Origin: Sphingomonas sp. OK281
Lineage (GTDB): Bacteria > Pseudomonadota > Alphaproteobacteria > Sphingomonadales > Sphingomonadaceae
Length of the DNA: 64,000 bases
Assembly: GCF_900115295.1 (NCBI RefSeq)
Contig: NZ_FOVZ01000004.1
Coordinates: 248,001 to 312,000 of the forward strand
Direction: 5' to 3'
Shown here: piece by piece, positions 25,758-34,720 of the stretch
How positions within the stretch are numbered: the stretch's first letter is position 1
How the letters are laid out: the number at the start of each line of letters is the position of its first letter
Notes under the pieces: generated by a model
Told to the model about the DNA's origin: nothing
The model's input: only the letters and a program-made list of their open reading frames with translations
Database searches by the model: none
Made by a program: the position numbers and the translations under genes

Positions 25758-27542
25758 ATGACGCGACTCCGATCCTCCCTTTTCGTCATGGCGTTGACGG
25801 TGCTGCTCGCATTTGCGGCGCTCGGTATGATCGTGGCGGGAGTCGCCTCGATCTACGGCCGGCGCGCTGCCGAAGACGCGCGCGCAGGCGTTCGAATGCG
25901 CGCGGTCCAGCAGACCCGCAGCAATCTCCGCCTGCTCGAAGCCGAGTTGCAGACCTATCGCCTGCTACCGATCATGCTCGGCGAATATCCCGACGTCCGC
26001 GCGGCGCTGGCATCCGGCAACGTCGACGCGGCACTCAACATCAAGCTCGCAATGCTGGCCGAGCGGACCGGCGCGCCGGTGATCTACGCGCTCGATACCC
26101 AAGGCATGACGATCGCCGCCTCCAACGCCGGGCGCCCCGACAGCTTCCTCGGCCACGACTACCGCTTCCGCGACTATTTCACCAAGGCGATGGCCTCCGG
26201 CGCGACCGAGTTCTTCGCGCTGGGCAGCGTCAGCGGGCGGTCCGGCCTGTACCTGTCGCGACGGATCGACCGCGCCGGCCAACCGCTCGGCGTGGTCGTG
26301 GTGAAGGTCGAGTTCGAGAAGATCGCGCGCGCGTGGATCCAGGATCGGATGGCAACCTTCGTGACCGATCCCGACGGCATCATCCTGATCTCCAGTGATC
26401 CCAAGCTCGAATTCCGCACCACGCGCCCGCTCCCGCCAACGCGTCGCGCTGCGCTGGTACGGACACGCCAGTTCGGGGCCTCGCCCTTGGTCCCCGCCCC
26501 GCTGACACTGGCCGAGGGCGTTTCACGACTACCCGACGGATCGCCCGCGATCACCGTGTCGTTGCCCGTGCCCATCGCGGGCTGGCGACTGGTGCATATG
26601 GAGCCACTCGACACAGCATTGCGCGCGGCTGCCGTCCGCACGCGCTGGGCCACCGCGATCGCCGCAATGCTGACGATCGCCGCCATGCTGGGCGCGTGGT
26701 GGCTGTACGAGCGGCGCAAGCGCAACGTCGGCGCGCGCGCAGAACTGGAAGCGGAGGTCGCCCGCCGCACTGCCGAACTCCGCGCCACCGCCGACCGCCT
26801 CCAGATCGAGGTCGAGCAGCGCGAGGCGTCCGACCAGCGCTTCCGCCAGGCGCGCGAAGAACTCGCGCACGCCAACCGCGTCGGCTCGATCGGCACCATC
26901 ACCGCCAGCGTCGCGCACGAGATCAACCAGCCCGTCGCCGCGATCCGCACCTTCGCCGACAATGCCGCGGCGTTCCTGGACCGCGGCGAGCCGGCGCGCG
27001 CGGCAACCAACCTCCAGTCGATCGTCGACCTCACCAGCCGGATCGGCACGATCACCGCTGGGCTGAGGCGCTATGCCCGGCGCGGTGCAGGCTCGATCGG
27101 CCCCGTCGCGCTCGACGAGGCGATCGACGGCGTCCGCCTGCTGATCGGCGACCGCTTCCGCGCCAAGGGCGTGACGCTCGACCTGCCGAACGGCCCCGAG
27201 GCACGGCTCACGGTGATCGCCGGCCGCGTCCGCCTGGAGCAGGTGCTGGTCAACCTCCTCCAGAACGCCCTCGACGCGGTCGCCGACCGCCGCGACGCGC
27301 GCGTCAGCGTCACCGTCGGCAGGAAAGGCCGCGACGTGGTGCTGACCGTCGCCGACAACGGCCCCGGCATCGAGCCCGACATCGCCGATCACCTCTTCAC
27401 CCCGTTCGCGACGAGCAAGAAGGACGGCCTCGGCCTCGGCCTCGGCATCGCACGCGACATCATGACCGAGTTCGGCGGCACGCTCGACCTCGTCCCCGCT
27501 CCAGAAGGCGCCATCTTCCGTATGATCCTGGTGAAGGCATGA
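25758..27542 (+). CDS. dctB: C4-dicarboxylate sensor histidine kinase
   Basis: A 594-residue sensor with a membrane segment near residues 8-33, a periplasmic double-Cache-like domain (YALDTQGMTIAASN, then GHDYRFRDYF, typical of DctB), a second membrane segment near 295-315, a coiled coil, and a HisKA domain with H387 in TASVAHEINQPVAAIRTF. NLLQNALDAV, VADNGPGI and GLGLGLGIARDI are the ATPase boxes. It overlaps dctD and is divergent from dctA. The start is uncertain: a GTG at 25737 is also open, and neither has a clear ribosome binding site. Confidence 0.9.
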   Translation: MTRLRSSLFVMALTVLLAFAALGMIVAGVASIYGRRAAEDARAGVRMRAVQQTRSNLRLLEAELQTYRLLPIMLGEYPDVRAALASGNVDAALNIKLAMLAERTGAPVIYALDTQGMTIAASNAGRPDSFLGHDYRFRDYFTKAMASGATEFFALGSVSGRSGLYLSRRIDRAGQPLGVVVVKVEFEKIARAWIQDRMATFVTDPDGIILISSDPKLEFRTTRPLPPTRRAALVRTRQFGASPLVPAPLTLAEGVSRLPDGSPAITVSLPVPIAGWRLVHMEPLDTALRAAAVRTRWATAIAAMLTIAAMLGAWWLYERRKRNVGARAELEAEVARRTAELRATADRLQIEVEQREASDQRFRQAREELAHANRVGSIGTITASVAHEINQPVAAIRTFADNAAAFLDRGEPARAATNLQSIVDLTSRIGTITAGLRRYARRGAGSIGPVALDEAIDGVRLLIGDRFRAKGVTLDLPNGPEARLTVIAGRVRLEQVLVNLLQNALDAVADRRDARVSVTVGRKGRDVVLTVADNGPGIEPDIADHLFTPFATSKKDGLGLGLGIARDIMTEFGGTLDLVPAPEGAIFRMILVKA

Positions 27543-28864
27543 GCGAGCAAGCCGTCTTGCTCGTCGACGACGACGACGTGTTGCGCGGGGCGCTGGAGCA
27601 ATCGTTCGAACTCGCCGGGATCGCGGTGATCGCCGAGCGTGACCCGACCGTCGCGCTTGCTCGCGTGACCGCCGGGTTCGACGGTGCGGTCGTCTCCGAC
27701 ATCCGCATGCCGAAGATGGACGGCCTCGAACTCTTCCGCCGGATCGCCGCGATCGACCATGAGATCCCGGTGCTGCTGATGACCGGCCACGGCGACGTCG
27801 CGATGGCGGTCGCCGCGCTGAAGAACGGCGCGTTCGACTTCATCCCGAAACCCTTCGCGACCGACCATTTGATTGCGGGTGCCAGGCGTGCGCTCGAAAT
27901 GCGCCGCCTCGTCCTCGACAACCGCCGCCTCCGCGCCGCCGCCGAGGAAACGATCGGCGCCGAACCGCTGATCGGCGAGACCCCGGTGATGGTCCGCCTC
28001 CGCGAAACGATGCGCCAGATCGCCCAAGCCGATATCGACGTGCTGATCGAAGGCGAGACCGGCACCGGCAAGGAACTCGTCGCAGTCCTCCTCCACCGCT
28101 GGAGCAACCGGCGGTCACGGTCCTTCGTCGCCGTCAACTGCGCCGCTTTGCCCGAGGCGGTCGCAGAGATCGAGCTGTTCGGCCACGACGGCGACTCCCG
28201 CCTGCCGCGTACTGGCAGGATCGAGGCGTCCAACCGCGGCACGCTGTTCCTCGACGAGATCGAGAGCACGCTGCCGGCGTTCCAGGCGAAACTGCTCCGG
28301 GTGTTGGAGGAGCGCGAGGTAATGCCGGTCGGCGGCGACCTGCCGCGCGCGCTCGACCTCCGCGTGATCGCCGCCGCCAAACCCGGCCTCGAACAAGCGG
28401 TCGAGGCAGGCCGCTTCCGCGCCGACCTGCTGTTCCGGCTAGACGCGGTCCGCCTCCGCATCCCGCCGCTGAGGGAACGCCGAGACGACATTCCGCTGCT
28501 GTTCGGCCACCTGCTTCACCAGGCAGCAGAACGGTTCGGCCGCGAGGTGCCAACGATCGACACTGCGACGCTAGCGTATCTCGGCCAGCACGACTGGCCC
28601 GGCAACGTCCGCGAACTCGACAATCTCGCGAAACGTCTGGTGCTGCGCGTCGAGACCGAAGACCCGATCGACGAGGACAGCGACATCCCCCTCCCCGCCC
28701 GCGTAGACAAGTTCGAGGAAGCAACGATCCGCGCCGTGCTCCAACAGGTCAGCGGCGACGTCCGCTCGGCCTTGGCCGCGCTCGGCATCCCGAGAAAGAC
28801 GTTCTACGACAAGCTGAAGCGCCACGAGATCGACGTCGAAGCCTACCGCCCGACCAAGGGCTAA
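27539..28864 (+). CDS. dctD: DctD-type response regulator lacking the GAFTGA loop
   Basis: A 441-residue protein with a receiver domain (phosphate acceptor D54 in VVSDIRMPKMDG), an AAA+ domain (Walker A GETGTGKE at 172-179; FLDEIES Walker B) and a FIS-type HTH (SALAALGIPRKTFYDKLKRH). After ELFGH (212-216) normal sigma-54 activators have an acidic residue and GAFTGA; here the text is DGDSRLPR and then TGRIE, so the loop that touches sigma-54 is gone. Other motifs look intact. It overlaps dctB by four bases (ATGA). It may activate another sigma factor's promoter or work by a different contact, as reported for some GAFTGA-less NtrC/TyrR proteins. Confidence 0.88.
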   Translation: MSEQAVLLVDDDDVLRGALEQSFELAGIAVIAERDPTVALARVTAGFDGAVVSDIRMPKMDGLELFRRIAAIDHEIPVLLMTGHGDVAMAVAALKNGAFDFIPKPFATDHLIAGARRALEMRRLVLDNRRLRAAAEETIGAEPLIGETPVMVRLRETMRQIAQADIDVLIEGETGTGKELVAVLLHRWSNRRSRSFVAVNCAALPEAVAEIELFGHDGDSRLPRTGRIEASNRGTLFLDEIESTLPAFQAKLLRVLEEREVMPVGGDLPRALDLRVIAAAKPGLEQAVEAGRFRADLLFRLDAVRLRIPPLRERRDDIPLLFGHLLHQAAERFGREVPTIDTATLAYLGQHDWPGNVRELDNLAKRLVLRVETEDPIDEDSDIPLPARVDKFEEATIRAVLQQVSGDVRSALAALGIPRKTFYDKLKRHEIDVEAYRPTKG

Positions 28865-28870
28865 TTCTCA

Positions 28871-28985
28871 ATCCTCCCCTACAAGGGGAGGTGGCAGCGC
28901 GCAGCGCTGACGGAGAGGTGACCCGCTCTCGATGGGGCGACACCCCTCCGTCGCTGCGCGACACCTCCCCTTGCAGGGGAGGATA
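28871..28985. repeat. Family A palindromic repeat between convergent genes
   Basis: ATCCTCCCCTACAAGGGGAGG mirrors CCTCCCCTTGCAGGGGAGGAT around a GC-rich middle. It fills the 124-base gap between dctD and the convergent AbrB-family gene and could form a bidirectional terminator hairpin. Confidence 0.65.
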
Positions 28986-28988
28986 GAG

Positions 28989-30047
28989 TCAGGTCGGGAT
29001 ACCCGGCGGCGGCACACCACCCTGCCGCGTGGCCACGAACTTCGCGAGCGGCGGCCCGATCAGCAACACCCCTAGAAACCGCAACACCTGAAGCGCCATA
29101 ACAAACGGCACATCGACCGGGCTAGACGCAGCGATGATCGCAACCGAGTCCATCCCGCCCGGACTAGTCGCCAGATACGCGGTAACCGGATCGATCCCCC
29201 ACCACCGGGTCAACGCCGCCGCGATCCCGCCGCAGAAAGCGATCAGCAACACCACCGACAACAATATCCGCGGCATCGCCTTCCCCGCCACCCGCAGCGT
29301 ATCGCGCGTGAACGAAAGCCCGATCCGCCACCCGACCACCGCATAGCTTATCGCGAGCAGCCACTGCGGCAACACCGGCTGCGCAACGCCAGTAACGTTG
29401 AGCGCCGCCCCCGCCACCAGCGACCCGAGCAGCGCGCCGGCAGGAAGCTTCAGCACGACCCCCACGGTCGCACCAACACCGGCAATCGCGATCGTCCGCA
29501 GCACGGCAACCGGATCGACCGCCGCGAACCACGTCGCGGCAACATGATGCCCGCTCCCGCCCCCGACCATTACCGCCGCCAACACCGACGCGACCACCGC
29601 CACGCTCACCACCCGTGTGTACGTCATCACCGCGACCAGCCGCGAGTCCGCGCCGTACGCCTGCGCCATCAACACCATCGCGCTCGCCGCACCCGGCGTC
29701 GATCCCCACACCGCGACGGTCCCCGGCAACACCTGCCACCGGCTCAGCAGGTACCCGAGCACGCTACTGGCCGCGAGCGTGACGAAATTGACCATCAGGA
29801 ACACCGGCCAGTGATTCGCCACCGTCGCGACGATCCCCGTAGTGATCGACCCCGCGATCAGCGTCCCGACCGCCGCCTGTGCGCCCCGAAATGCCGACGT
29901 CGGCACGCTCAGCGACCATCCCCGCACCGCCAGCACGACCGCCGCGACCATCGGCCCGAGCAGCAACCCCGCGGGCAGCCCGACGACCTCCAGCAGCCCC
30001 GCGATCACCGCCGACAGCGCGATCAAGACGGCCCACCGCCAGATCAT
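28989..30047 (-). CDS. AbrB-family membrane protein (PF05145 type)
   Basis: A 352-residue polytopic protein with nine to ten hydrophobic segments in two similar halves; each half has a glycine-rich GxxPG or SPGGMD turn (VWGSTPGAASAMVLMAQAYGAD and LATSPGGMDSVAIIAASS). These are features of the AbrB duplication family, often misnamed transcriptional regulators or ammonia monooxygenase. The role is unknown; transport is likely. Its ATG overlaps the stop of the methyltransferase-like gene. Confidence 0.78.
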   Translation of the reverse strand: MIWRWAVLIALSAVIAGLLEVVGLPAGLLLGPMVAAVVLAVRGWSLSVPTSAFRGAQAAVGTLIAGSITTGIVATVANHWPVFLMVNFVTLAASSVLGYLLSRWQVLPGTVAVWGSTPGAASAMVLMAQAYGADSRLVAVMTYTRVVSVAVVASVLAAVMVGGGSGHHVAATWFAAVDPVAVLRTIAIAGVGATVGVVLKLPAGALLGSLVAGAALNVTGVAQPVLPQWLLAISYAVVGWRIGLSFTRDTLRVAGKAMPRILLSVVLLIAFCGGIAAALTRWWGIDPVTAYLATSPGGMDSVAIIAASSPVDVPFVMALQVLRFLGVLLIGPPLAKFVATRQGGVPPPGIPT

Positions 30048-30706
30048 GGCTTGGTAGCGAACCAGATCGTGTGCCGCGCGCCGCCCTTCCGCGTCGCCCG
30101 CGCAATCACTTCGTCGACCGCGAACCCCGCGTCGGAAAGCCGGGTAGCAAACGGCTTGCTCGGCGCGGAAGACCACACGGCAAGCACCCCGCCCGGCCGC
30201 AAAGCCGCTCGCGCCAGAGACAATCCCCGCGCCCCGTAAAGCCGATCGTTACCCGGCCGAGAAATTCCGTCCGGACCGTTATCGACGTCGAGCAGGATCG
30301 CGTCCCAATCGCCCTCCGCGATCACCGCGGCGACATCGCCCTCGAAAATCCGGGTCCGCGGATCGGTCAGGCTGTCACCGTGCAGCGCCGCCATCGGCCC
30401 GCGCGCCCATTCGATCACCGCCGGTACGATCTCCGCAACCGCCACCTCCGCATCAGCGCCAAGCCGCGCCAACGCAGCGCGGAGGGTAAACCCCATGCCA
30501 AGCCCACCAATCAGCATCCGAACACCCGGCCGCCCACCGATCCGGTCGCAAGCCTGCTCCGCCAGCGCCTCTTCCGACCCGCTCAACCGGCTGTTCATCA
30601 ACTCGTTCGCACCGAGCATGATCGAGAACTCCGCGCCACGCTGGAGGAGCCGAAGCTCACCCCCACCCGGCACCTGCGCCGTCCCGAGAAGCACCCGAGG
30701 GATCAT
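30044..30706 (-). CDS. Spermidine synthase-like protein
   Basis: A 220-residue Rossmann-fold protein: MLIGGLGMGFTLRAAL is the nucleotide-binding motif, VAVAEIVPAVIEWARGP the acidic second strand, and DAILLDVDNGPDG the active-site strand. It resembles the spermidine-synthase-like family but lacks the DxGGGDG of true polyamine synthases, so its acceptor is unknown. Overlaps at both ends (ATGA with the Hsp70-like gene upstream and with the AbrB-family gene downstream) imply coupled translation. Confidence 0.78.
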   Translation of the reverse strand: MIPRVLLGTAQVPGGGELRLLQRGAEFSIMLGANELMNSRLSGSEEALAEQACDRIGGRPGVRMLIGGLGMGFTLRAALARLGADAEVAVAEIVPAVIEWARGPMAALHGDSLTDPRTRIFEGDVAAVIAEGDWDAILLDVDNGPDGISRPGNDRLYGARGLSLARAALRPGGVLAVWSSAPSKPFATRLSDAGFAVDEVIARATRKGGARHTIWFATKP

Positions 30707-32001
30707 GCCGACCAAGCCGCGATATCGTCCTGCTCGCCGATCAAGGCCAGCCCGTGCGCGATCGAGGTTAGCTCGCCGCCACTCATGATCGCCGCCTCGC
30801 CGAACCGCTCGACGAAGATCCGCCGGATACGCGGGATCAGCGACGATCCACCGGTCAGGAACACCCGGTCGATCTCGCCACCACCAACGTTCGCCACCTC
30901 CAAGGCCCGGTCGACCGCCGCCTCGATCCGCACCACGTCGTCGGCGATCCAGCCCTCGAACTGCGCCCGCGTCACGTCCGCCTCGATCTCCAGCCCCGCG
31001 CCCGCAAAGTGGAAATGCGCATCCTCGCCACTCGACAGCGCCCGCTTGAGCGACCCGACCGCATCGTACAGCGGATAGCCCAGTTCGTTCTCGATCACCG
31101 CGATCATCCGCCCGATCGCGTCGGGGTCGACCGCGGTCTTCTGCAACCGCTCCAGCTCGGTCATCGTCTTGCGATTGCGCATCAGCGCGAGCCGCGACCA
31201 GTCCGCAAAATCGGCGAAATACGCGCGCGGAATCTCCAGTTCCTTGCCGAACGACTTGTACGCGCCGCCCTTGCCCAGCATCGGCAGCACGAGCCGGTCG
31301 AGAATCCGGTAATCGAACCGATCCCCCGCAATCCCGACGCCAGCATGCCCAAGCGGCGTACACCGCCGCGCCGCGCCCGGCTCGGCCACGCGCACCACCG
31401 AAAAGTCGCTCGTACCACCACCAAAATCGGCCACTAGGATCGTCGCAGGCTCGGTCAGCCGCGTCGCGTAGCTATACGCCGCCCCGAGCGGCTCATAAAC
31501 ATAATGGATTTCCGCCCCGAAACCCTTGAACATCGCGTCATACCGCGTCCGCGCCAGCGCCTCGTCGGGCCGCGCGCCGGCATATTCGACCGGGCGCCCG
31601 ACGACGATCCGGTGCGGCCGCGTGTCGAGCTTCCCGCCAGCATGCGAAATCAGCTTCTCGAGAAACAGCTGGCCCATCTCCTCGAAGCGATAGCGCTTGT
31701 CGAAGACCGAGGCCTGCTCGAACGTCTTCATCGCCGCGACCGACTTGAACGACTGGATGAACCGGCTGTCGAGCGGATACTCCATATATTCGGCGATCGC
31801 CCACGGGCCTGCATCCGACGCGAGCCCCTTACCGCTGTCGTCCTGCCAGAAGCACAGCGCCGAGCGGAATACCGGGCTCGTTTCGGCAGGGGCGGCGAAC
31901 GTTACGAGTTCAGGCGTCCCGCCGCGCGTCCCCAGCGCCACGACGCTGTTGGTCGTGCCGAAATCCAGCCCCAGCGCGGGGCCGCCAGCGTTCGTGTGCA
32001 T
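30703..32001 (-). CDS. Hsp70-family protein (YegD-like)
   Basis: A 432-residue protein with an actin/Hsp70 ATPase fold: LGLDFGTTNSVVALG at the N-terminus, VADFGGGTSDFSVVRV (phosphate 2) and FLTGGSSLIPRIRRIF (adenosine). It stops after the ATPase domain and has no substrate-binding beta-sandwich or lid, like E. coli YegD. GGAG is eight bases before the ATG. First of a three-gene coupled set; what it binds is unknown. Confidence 0.88.
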   Translation of the reverse strand: MHTNAGGPALGLDFGTTNSVVALGTRGGTPELVTFAAPAETSPVFRSALCFWQDDSGKGLASDAGPWAIAEYMEYPLDSRFIQSFKSVAAMKTFEQASVFDKRYRFEEMGQLFLEKLISHAGGKLDTRPHRIVVGRPVEYAGARPDEALARTRYDAMFKGFGAEIHYVYEPLGAAYSYATRLTEPATILVADFGGGTSDFSVVRVAEPGAARRCTPLGHAGVGIAGDRFDYRILDRLVLPMLGKGGAYKSFGKELEIPRAYFADFADWSRLALMRNRKTMTELERLQKTAVDPDAIGRMIAVIENELGYPLYDAVGSLKRALSSGEDAHFHFAGAGLEIEADVTRAQFEGWIADDVVRIEAAVDRALEVANVGGGEIDRVFLTGGSSLIPRIRRIFVERFGEAAIMSGGELTSIAHGLALIGEQDDIAAWSA

Positions 32002-32170
32002 CGCATGTTCTCCGTGAACGCGCGCCTATGGCGATACGGGGTGCGTGATGGCAACCCCGTTCGGGCAAAGTGCGACAACGGACGCGACCATAATCAGCAG
32101 CCCTGGAGACGCCTGGTCTGCGCAGTCAGGACGGATCGACGCTCAATCCCGCCTCGTCTGCGCAACTCTT

Positions 32171-32284
32171 CTCTCCCCTCCCTGAAAGGGAGGGGTCGGG
32201 GGTGGGTCGGGTTCCGTATCGTCGACCGTCAGCGTCACAAGCCGACCAACCCGCCCCCAGCCCCTCCCTTTCAGGGAGGGGAGA
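32171..32284. repeat. Family B palindromic repeat
   Basis: CTCCCCTCCCTGAAAGGGAGG faces CCCCTCCCTTTCAGGGAGGGG. It occupies much of the 299-base gap 32002-32300; the remainder is upstream sequence of the Hsp70-like gene with nothing recognisable. Confidence 0.6.
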
Positions 32285-32300
32285 TCGATGAAGATCTGCC

Positions 32301-32759
32301 CTAAAGTCGCTTGAGCCGCACCAACGCCGCATCGAGCGCGGAGAGGAAGCTCGACCGGTCGGCCTTCGAAAACGGCGCCGGCCCACCGATGATATCGCCG
32401 CCCGCGCGCAGGTCCGCCATGATCGCCCGCGTGGCGATCGCGCCGCCGATCGAGCTGGTGGTGAACGGCTTGCCGGTGTTGGCGAGCACGGTCGCGCCGG
32501 CCTTCACACAGCGATCGGCGAGGAGGATGTCGGCGGTGATCACGACCGATTTCGCATCGGCCTGTTCGGCGATCCAGTCGTCGGCGGCGTCAAAGCCGTC
32601 GCTGACGACGACGCGCGAGATCAGCGGGTGGACAGGGATGCGGAAATGGCTGTTGGCGACGATCGTCACGGGGACTTCGTGGCGCCACGCGACCTTGTAG
32701 ATCTCGTCTTTGACCGGGCACGCGTCAGCGTCGACGAGGATGCGGATGGTGTCAGTCAT
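32301..32759 (-). CDS. YaiI/YqxD family protein (DUF188, PIN-like)
   Basis: A 152-residue protein with [20 protein letters not shown] at the N-terminus, [17 protein letters not shown] and [18 protein letters not shown], the acidic motifs of the DUF188/PIN-like fold. A nuclease role is suspected for the family but not established. Length is typical. Single gene between two repeats. Confidence 0.87.
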   Translation of the reverse strand: MTDTIRILVDADACPVKDEIYKVAWRHEVPVTIVANSHFRIPVHPLISRVVVSDGFDAADDWIAEQADAKSVVITADILLADRCVKAGATVLANTGKPFTTSSIGGAIATRAIMADLRAGGDIIGGPAPFSKADRSSFLSALDAALVRLKRL

Positions 32760-32763
32760 TCAA

Positions 32764-32885
32764 AATCCTCCCCCGCCAGGGGGGGTGGCAGGCGCAGCCT
32801 GACGGAGGGGAGGCATCCACCACATCTGTCGCGTATCCTCCCCCTCCGTCACCTTCGGCGACACCTCCCCCTGGCGGGGGAGGAT
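32764..32885. repeat. Family A palindromic repeat, complete copy
   Basis: ATCCTCCCCCGCCAGGGGG mirrors CCCCCTGGCGGGGGAGGAT, with inner CTGACGGAGGGG and CCCCTCCGTCACC. It lies just downstream of the helicase gene and upstream of the DUF188 gene. Confidence 0.65.
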
Positions 32886-32894
32886 CGTGCTAGC

Positions 32895-34664
32895 TCAGCT
32901 CCGCTCGCGATTACCGCGGTACGGGGGCTTCCGCGCAGGAGCCGGACCGCCACGCGGGGCTGCACGGTGCAGCGTCGAGCGGGGACCGCTCGCATTGCTG
33001 CGACCACCGCCGCCGCCGTCATGCCGCGCACCGCTCTCGGGCGCACCCTGCATCGCCTCGATCGCCACGCCGCTCTCTTCCTCACCAGCCTGTGCCGTCC
33101 GCTGGATCGCCGCCGAGAACCGCGAGGCCACAGCGCGCGGAATCTCGAACGCCGTCTCGTTCGGCCCGATGCGGATCGCACCGATCTCGGACTTCGTGAT
33201 GTGCCCGCGACGGCAGATCAGCGGCAGGATCCAGCGCGGATCGGCGTTCTGGCGACGACCGATGTCCATGCGGAACCAGACGGTGTCCTCGAAGCCCGCG
33301 CGCGGACCCTGCGAACGCTCGTCCTGCGTCGGCTGCTTGCTCTGGTCGATCAGATCCTCGGCCTGCGGCATCGTCGCGCGGTGCATGTGCACCAGCGCGG
33401 CGGCGATATCCTCCGGCGTCTTCTCGGCCATCAGGCGGACGGCGAGTGCGCGATCCTCCTCCTCGACCTCGACCGGCTGCAACAGCATGCCGATCAGCCG
33501 CTCGTGATCGTTCTTGCGGATGTCCTCCGCGGTCGGGGCGTTGACCCACTCCGCGTTGATCTTCGCACCACGGAGCATCATCTCGACGCGACGGCGACGC
33601 GGGAACGGCACGATCAGGACGGCGGTGCCCTTCTTGCCCGCACGACCGGTACGGCCCGAGCGATGCTGAAGCGTCTCGGCATCGCGCGGCAGTTCGACGT
33701 GCACGACGAGGCTAAGCGTCGGCAGATCGATACCGCGCGCCGCAACGTCGGTCGCGACGCAGACGCGCGCACGACGGTCGCGCAGAGCCTGAAGCGCCGC
33801 GTTACGCTCGTTCTGCGAATGCTCGCCCGACAGCGCGACGGCCGCAAAGCCACGCTCGACCAGGCTCGCATGCAGGTGACGCACGTTGTCACGCGTGGCG
33901 CAGAACAGCATCGCCGTCTCCGCCTCATGGAAGCGCAGCAGGTTGATCACCGCATGCTCGATCTCGGACGGCGAGACCGTGACGGCCTGGTACGAGATAT
34001 CGCCATGACCGCGATCCTCGCCGACGGTCGAAATCCGCAGCGCGTCCTTCTGGTAGCGCTTGGCAAGTGCGACGATCGGCCGCGGCATCGTCGCCGAGAA
34101 CAGCAGCGTGCGACGGCTCTCGGGCGATGCGTCGAGGATCTGCTCGAGGTCCTCGCGGAAACCCATGTCGAGCATCTCGTCGGCCTCGTCGAGCACAGCG
34201 ACCTTCAGGGCCGACAGGTCGAGCGCGCCACGCTCGAGGTGATCGCGCAGACGACCCGGGGTGCCGACGACGATATGCGCGCCGTGCGCGAGCGAACGAC
34301 GCTCCTTCGAGGCGTCCATGCCGCCGACGCAGGTCGAAATGCGCGCACCGGCCTTGGCATAGAGCCACATCAGCTCGCGGCTGACCTGGAGCGCCAACTC
34401 GCGAGTCGGCGCGATGCAGAGCACGAGCGGCTTGTGCGGCGTGGGCAGGCGCTGGACGCCGTCCTCGCCGGCTTCACCGAGCAGTTCGCCGGCCATCGCC
34501 AGGCCGAACGCGACGGTCTTGCCCGAGCCGGTCTGCGCCGACACGACGAGATCGCGACCGATCGCATTGTCCTCGATCACATGAGCCTGGACGGGGGTGA
34601 GCGCGGTATAGCCGCGCGCTTCGAGCGCCTCGGAAAGAAGCGACGGAATATTTGTAAAAGGCAT
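32895..34664 (-). CDS. DEAD-box RNA helicase with DbpA-type RNA-binding domain
   Basis: A 589-residue helicase: Q motif with TPVQAHVI, Walker A AQTGSGKT, VLDEADEMLD, LFSATMPR, then HRSGRTGRAGKKG in the second RecA domain. Residues about 470-545 (TVWFRMDIGRRQNADPRWI, then GHITKSEIGAIRI) resemble the DbpA/CsdA RNA-recognition fold, followed by a Gly/Arg/Pro-rich tail. It probably remodels rRNA or cold-stabilised mRNA. The ATG at 34664 has AGGA five bases upstream; the frame is open beyond it but without similarity. Confidence 0.9.
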   Translation of the reverse strand: MPFTNIPSLLSEALEARGYTALTPVQAHVIEDNAIGRDLVVSAQTGSGKTVAFGLAMAGELLGEAGEDGVQRLPTPHKPLVLCIAPTRELALQVSRELMWLYAKAGARISTCVGGMDASKERRSLAHGAHIVVGTPGRLRDHLERGALDLSALKVAVLDEADEMLDMGFREDLEQILDASPESRRTLLFSATMPRPIVALAKRYQKDALRISTVGEDRGHGDISYQAVTVSPSEIEHAVINLLRFHEAETAMLFCATRDNVRHLHASLVERGFAAVALSGEHSQNERNAALQALRDRRARVCVATDVAARGIDLPTLSLVVHVELPRDAETLQHRSGRTGRAGKKGTAVLIVPFPRRRRVEMMLRGAKINAEWVNAPTAEDIRKNDHERLIGMLLQPVEVEEEDRALAVRLMAEKTPEDIAAALVHMHRATMPQAEDLIDQSKQPTQDERSQGPRAGFEDTVWFRMDIGRRQNADPRWILPLICRRGHITKSEIGAIRIGPNETAFEIPRAVASRFSAAIQRTAQAGEEESGVAIEAMQGAPESGARHDGGGGGRSNASGPRSTLHRAAPRGGPAPARKPPYRGNRERS

Positions 34665-34720
34665 GTACGTCCTAATTGGTGGCCGGCTTACGCAACGGCA
34701 AGGCACTGGCGTGGTGGTCC

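Noticed and set aside
28989..30047. AbrB-family protein as a transcriptional regulator
   Set aside because: It is a polytopic membrane protein without a DNA-binding domain; the common database name is misleading.
9188..32885. Repeated GC-rich palindromes as a possible CRISPR array
   Set aside because: Copies are kilobases apart, unequal and self-complementary, with no spacer pattern or cas genes.
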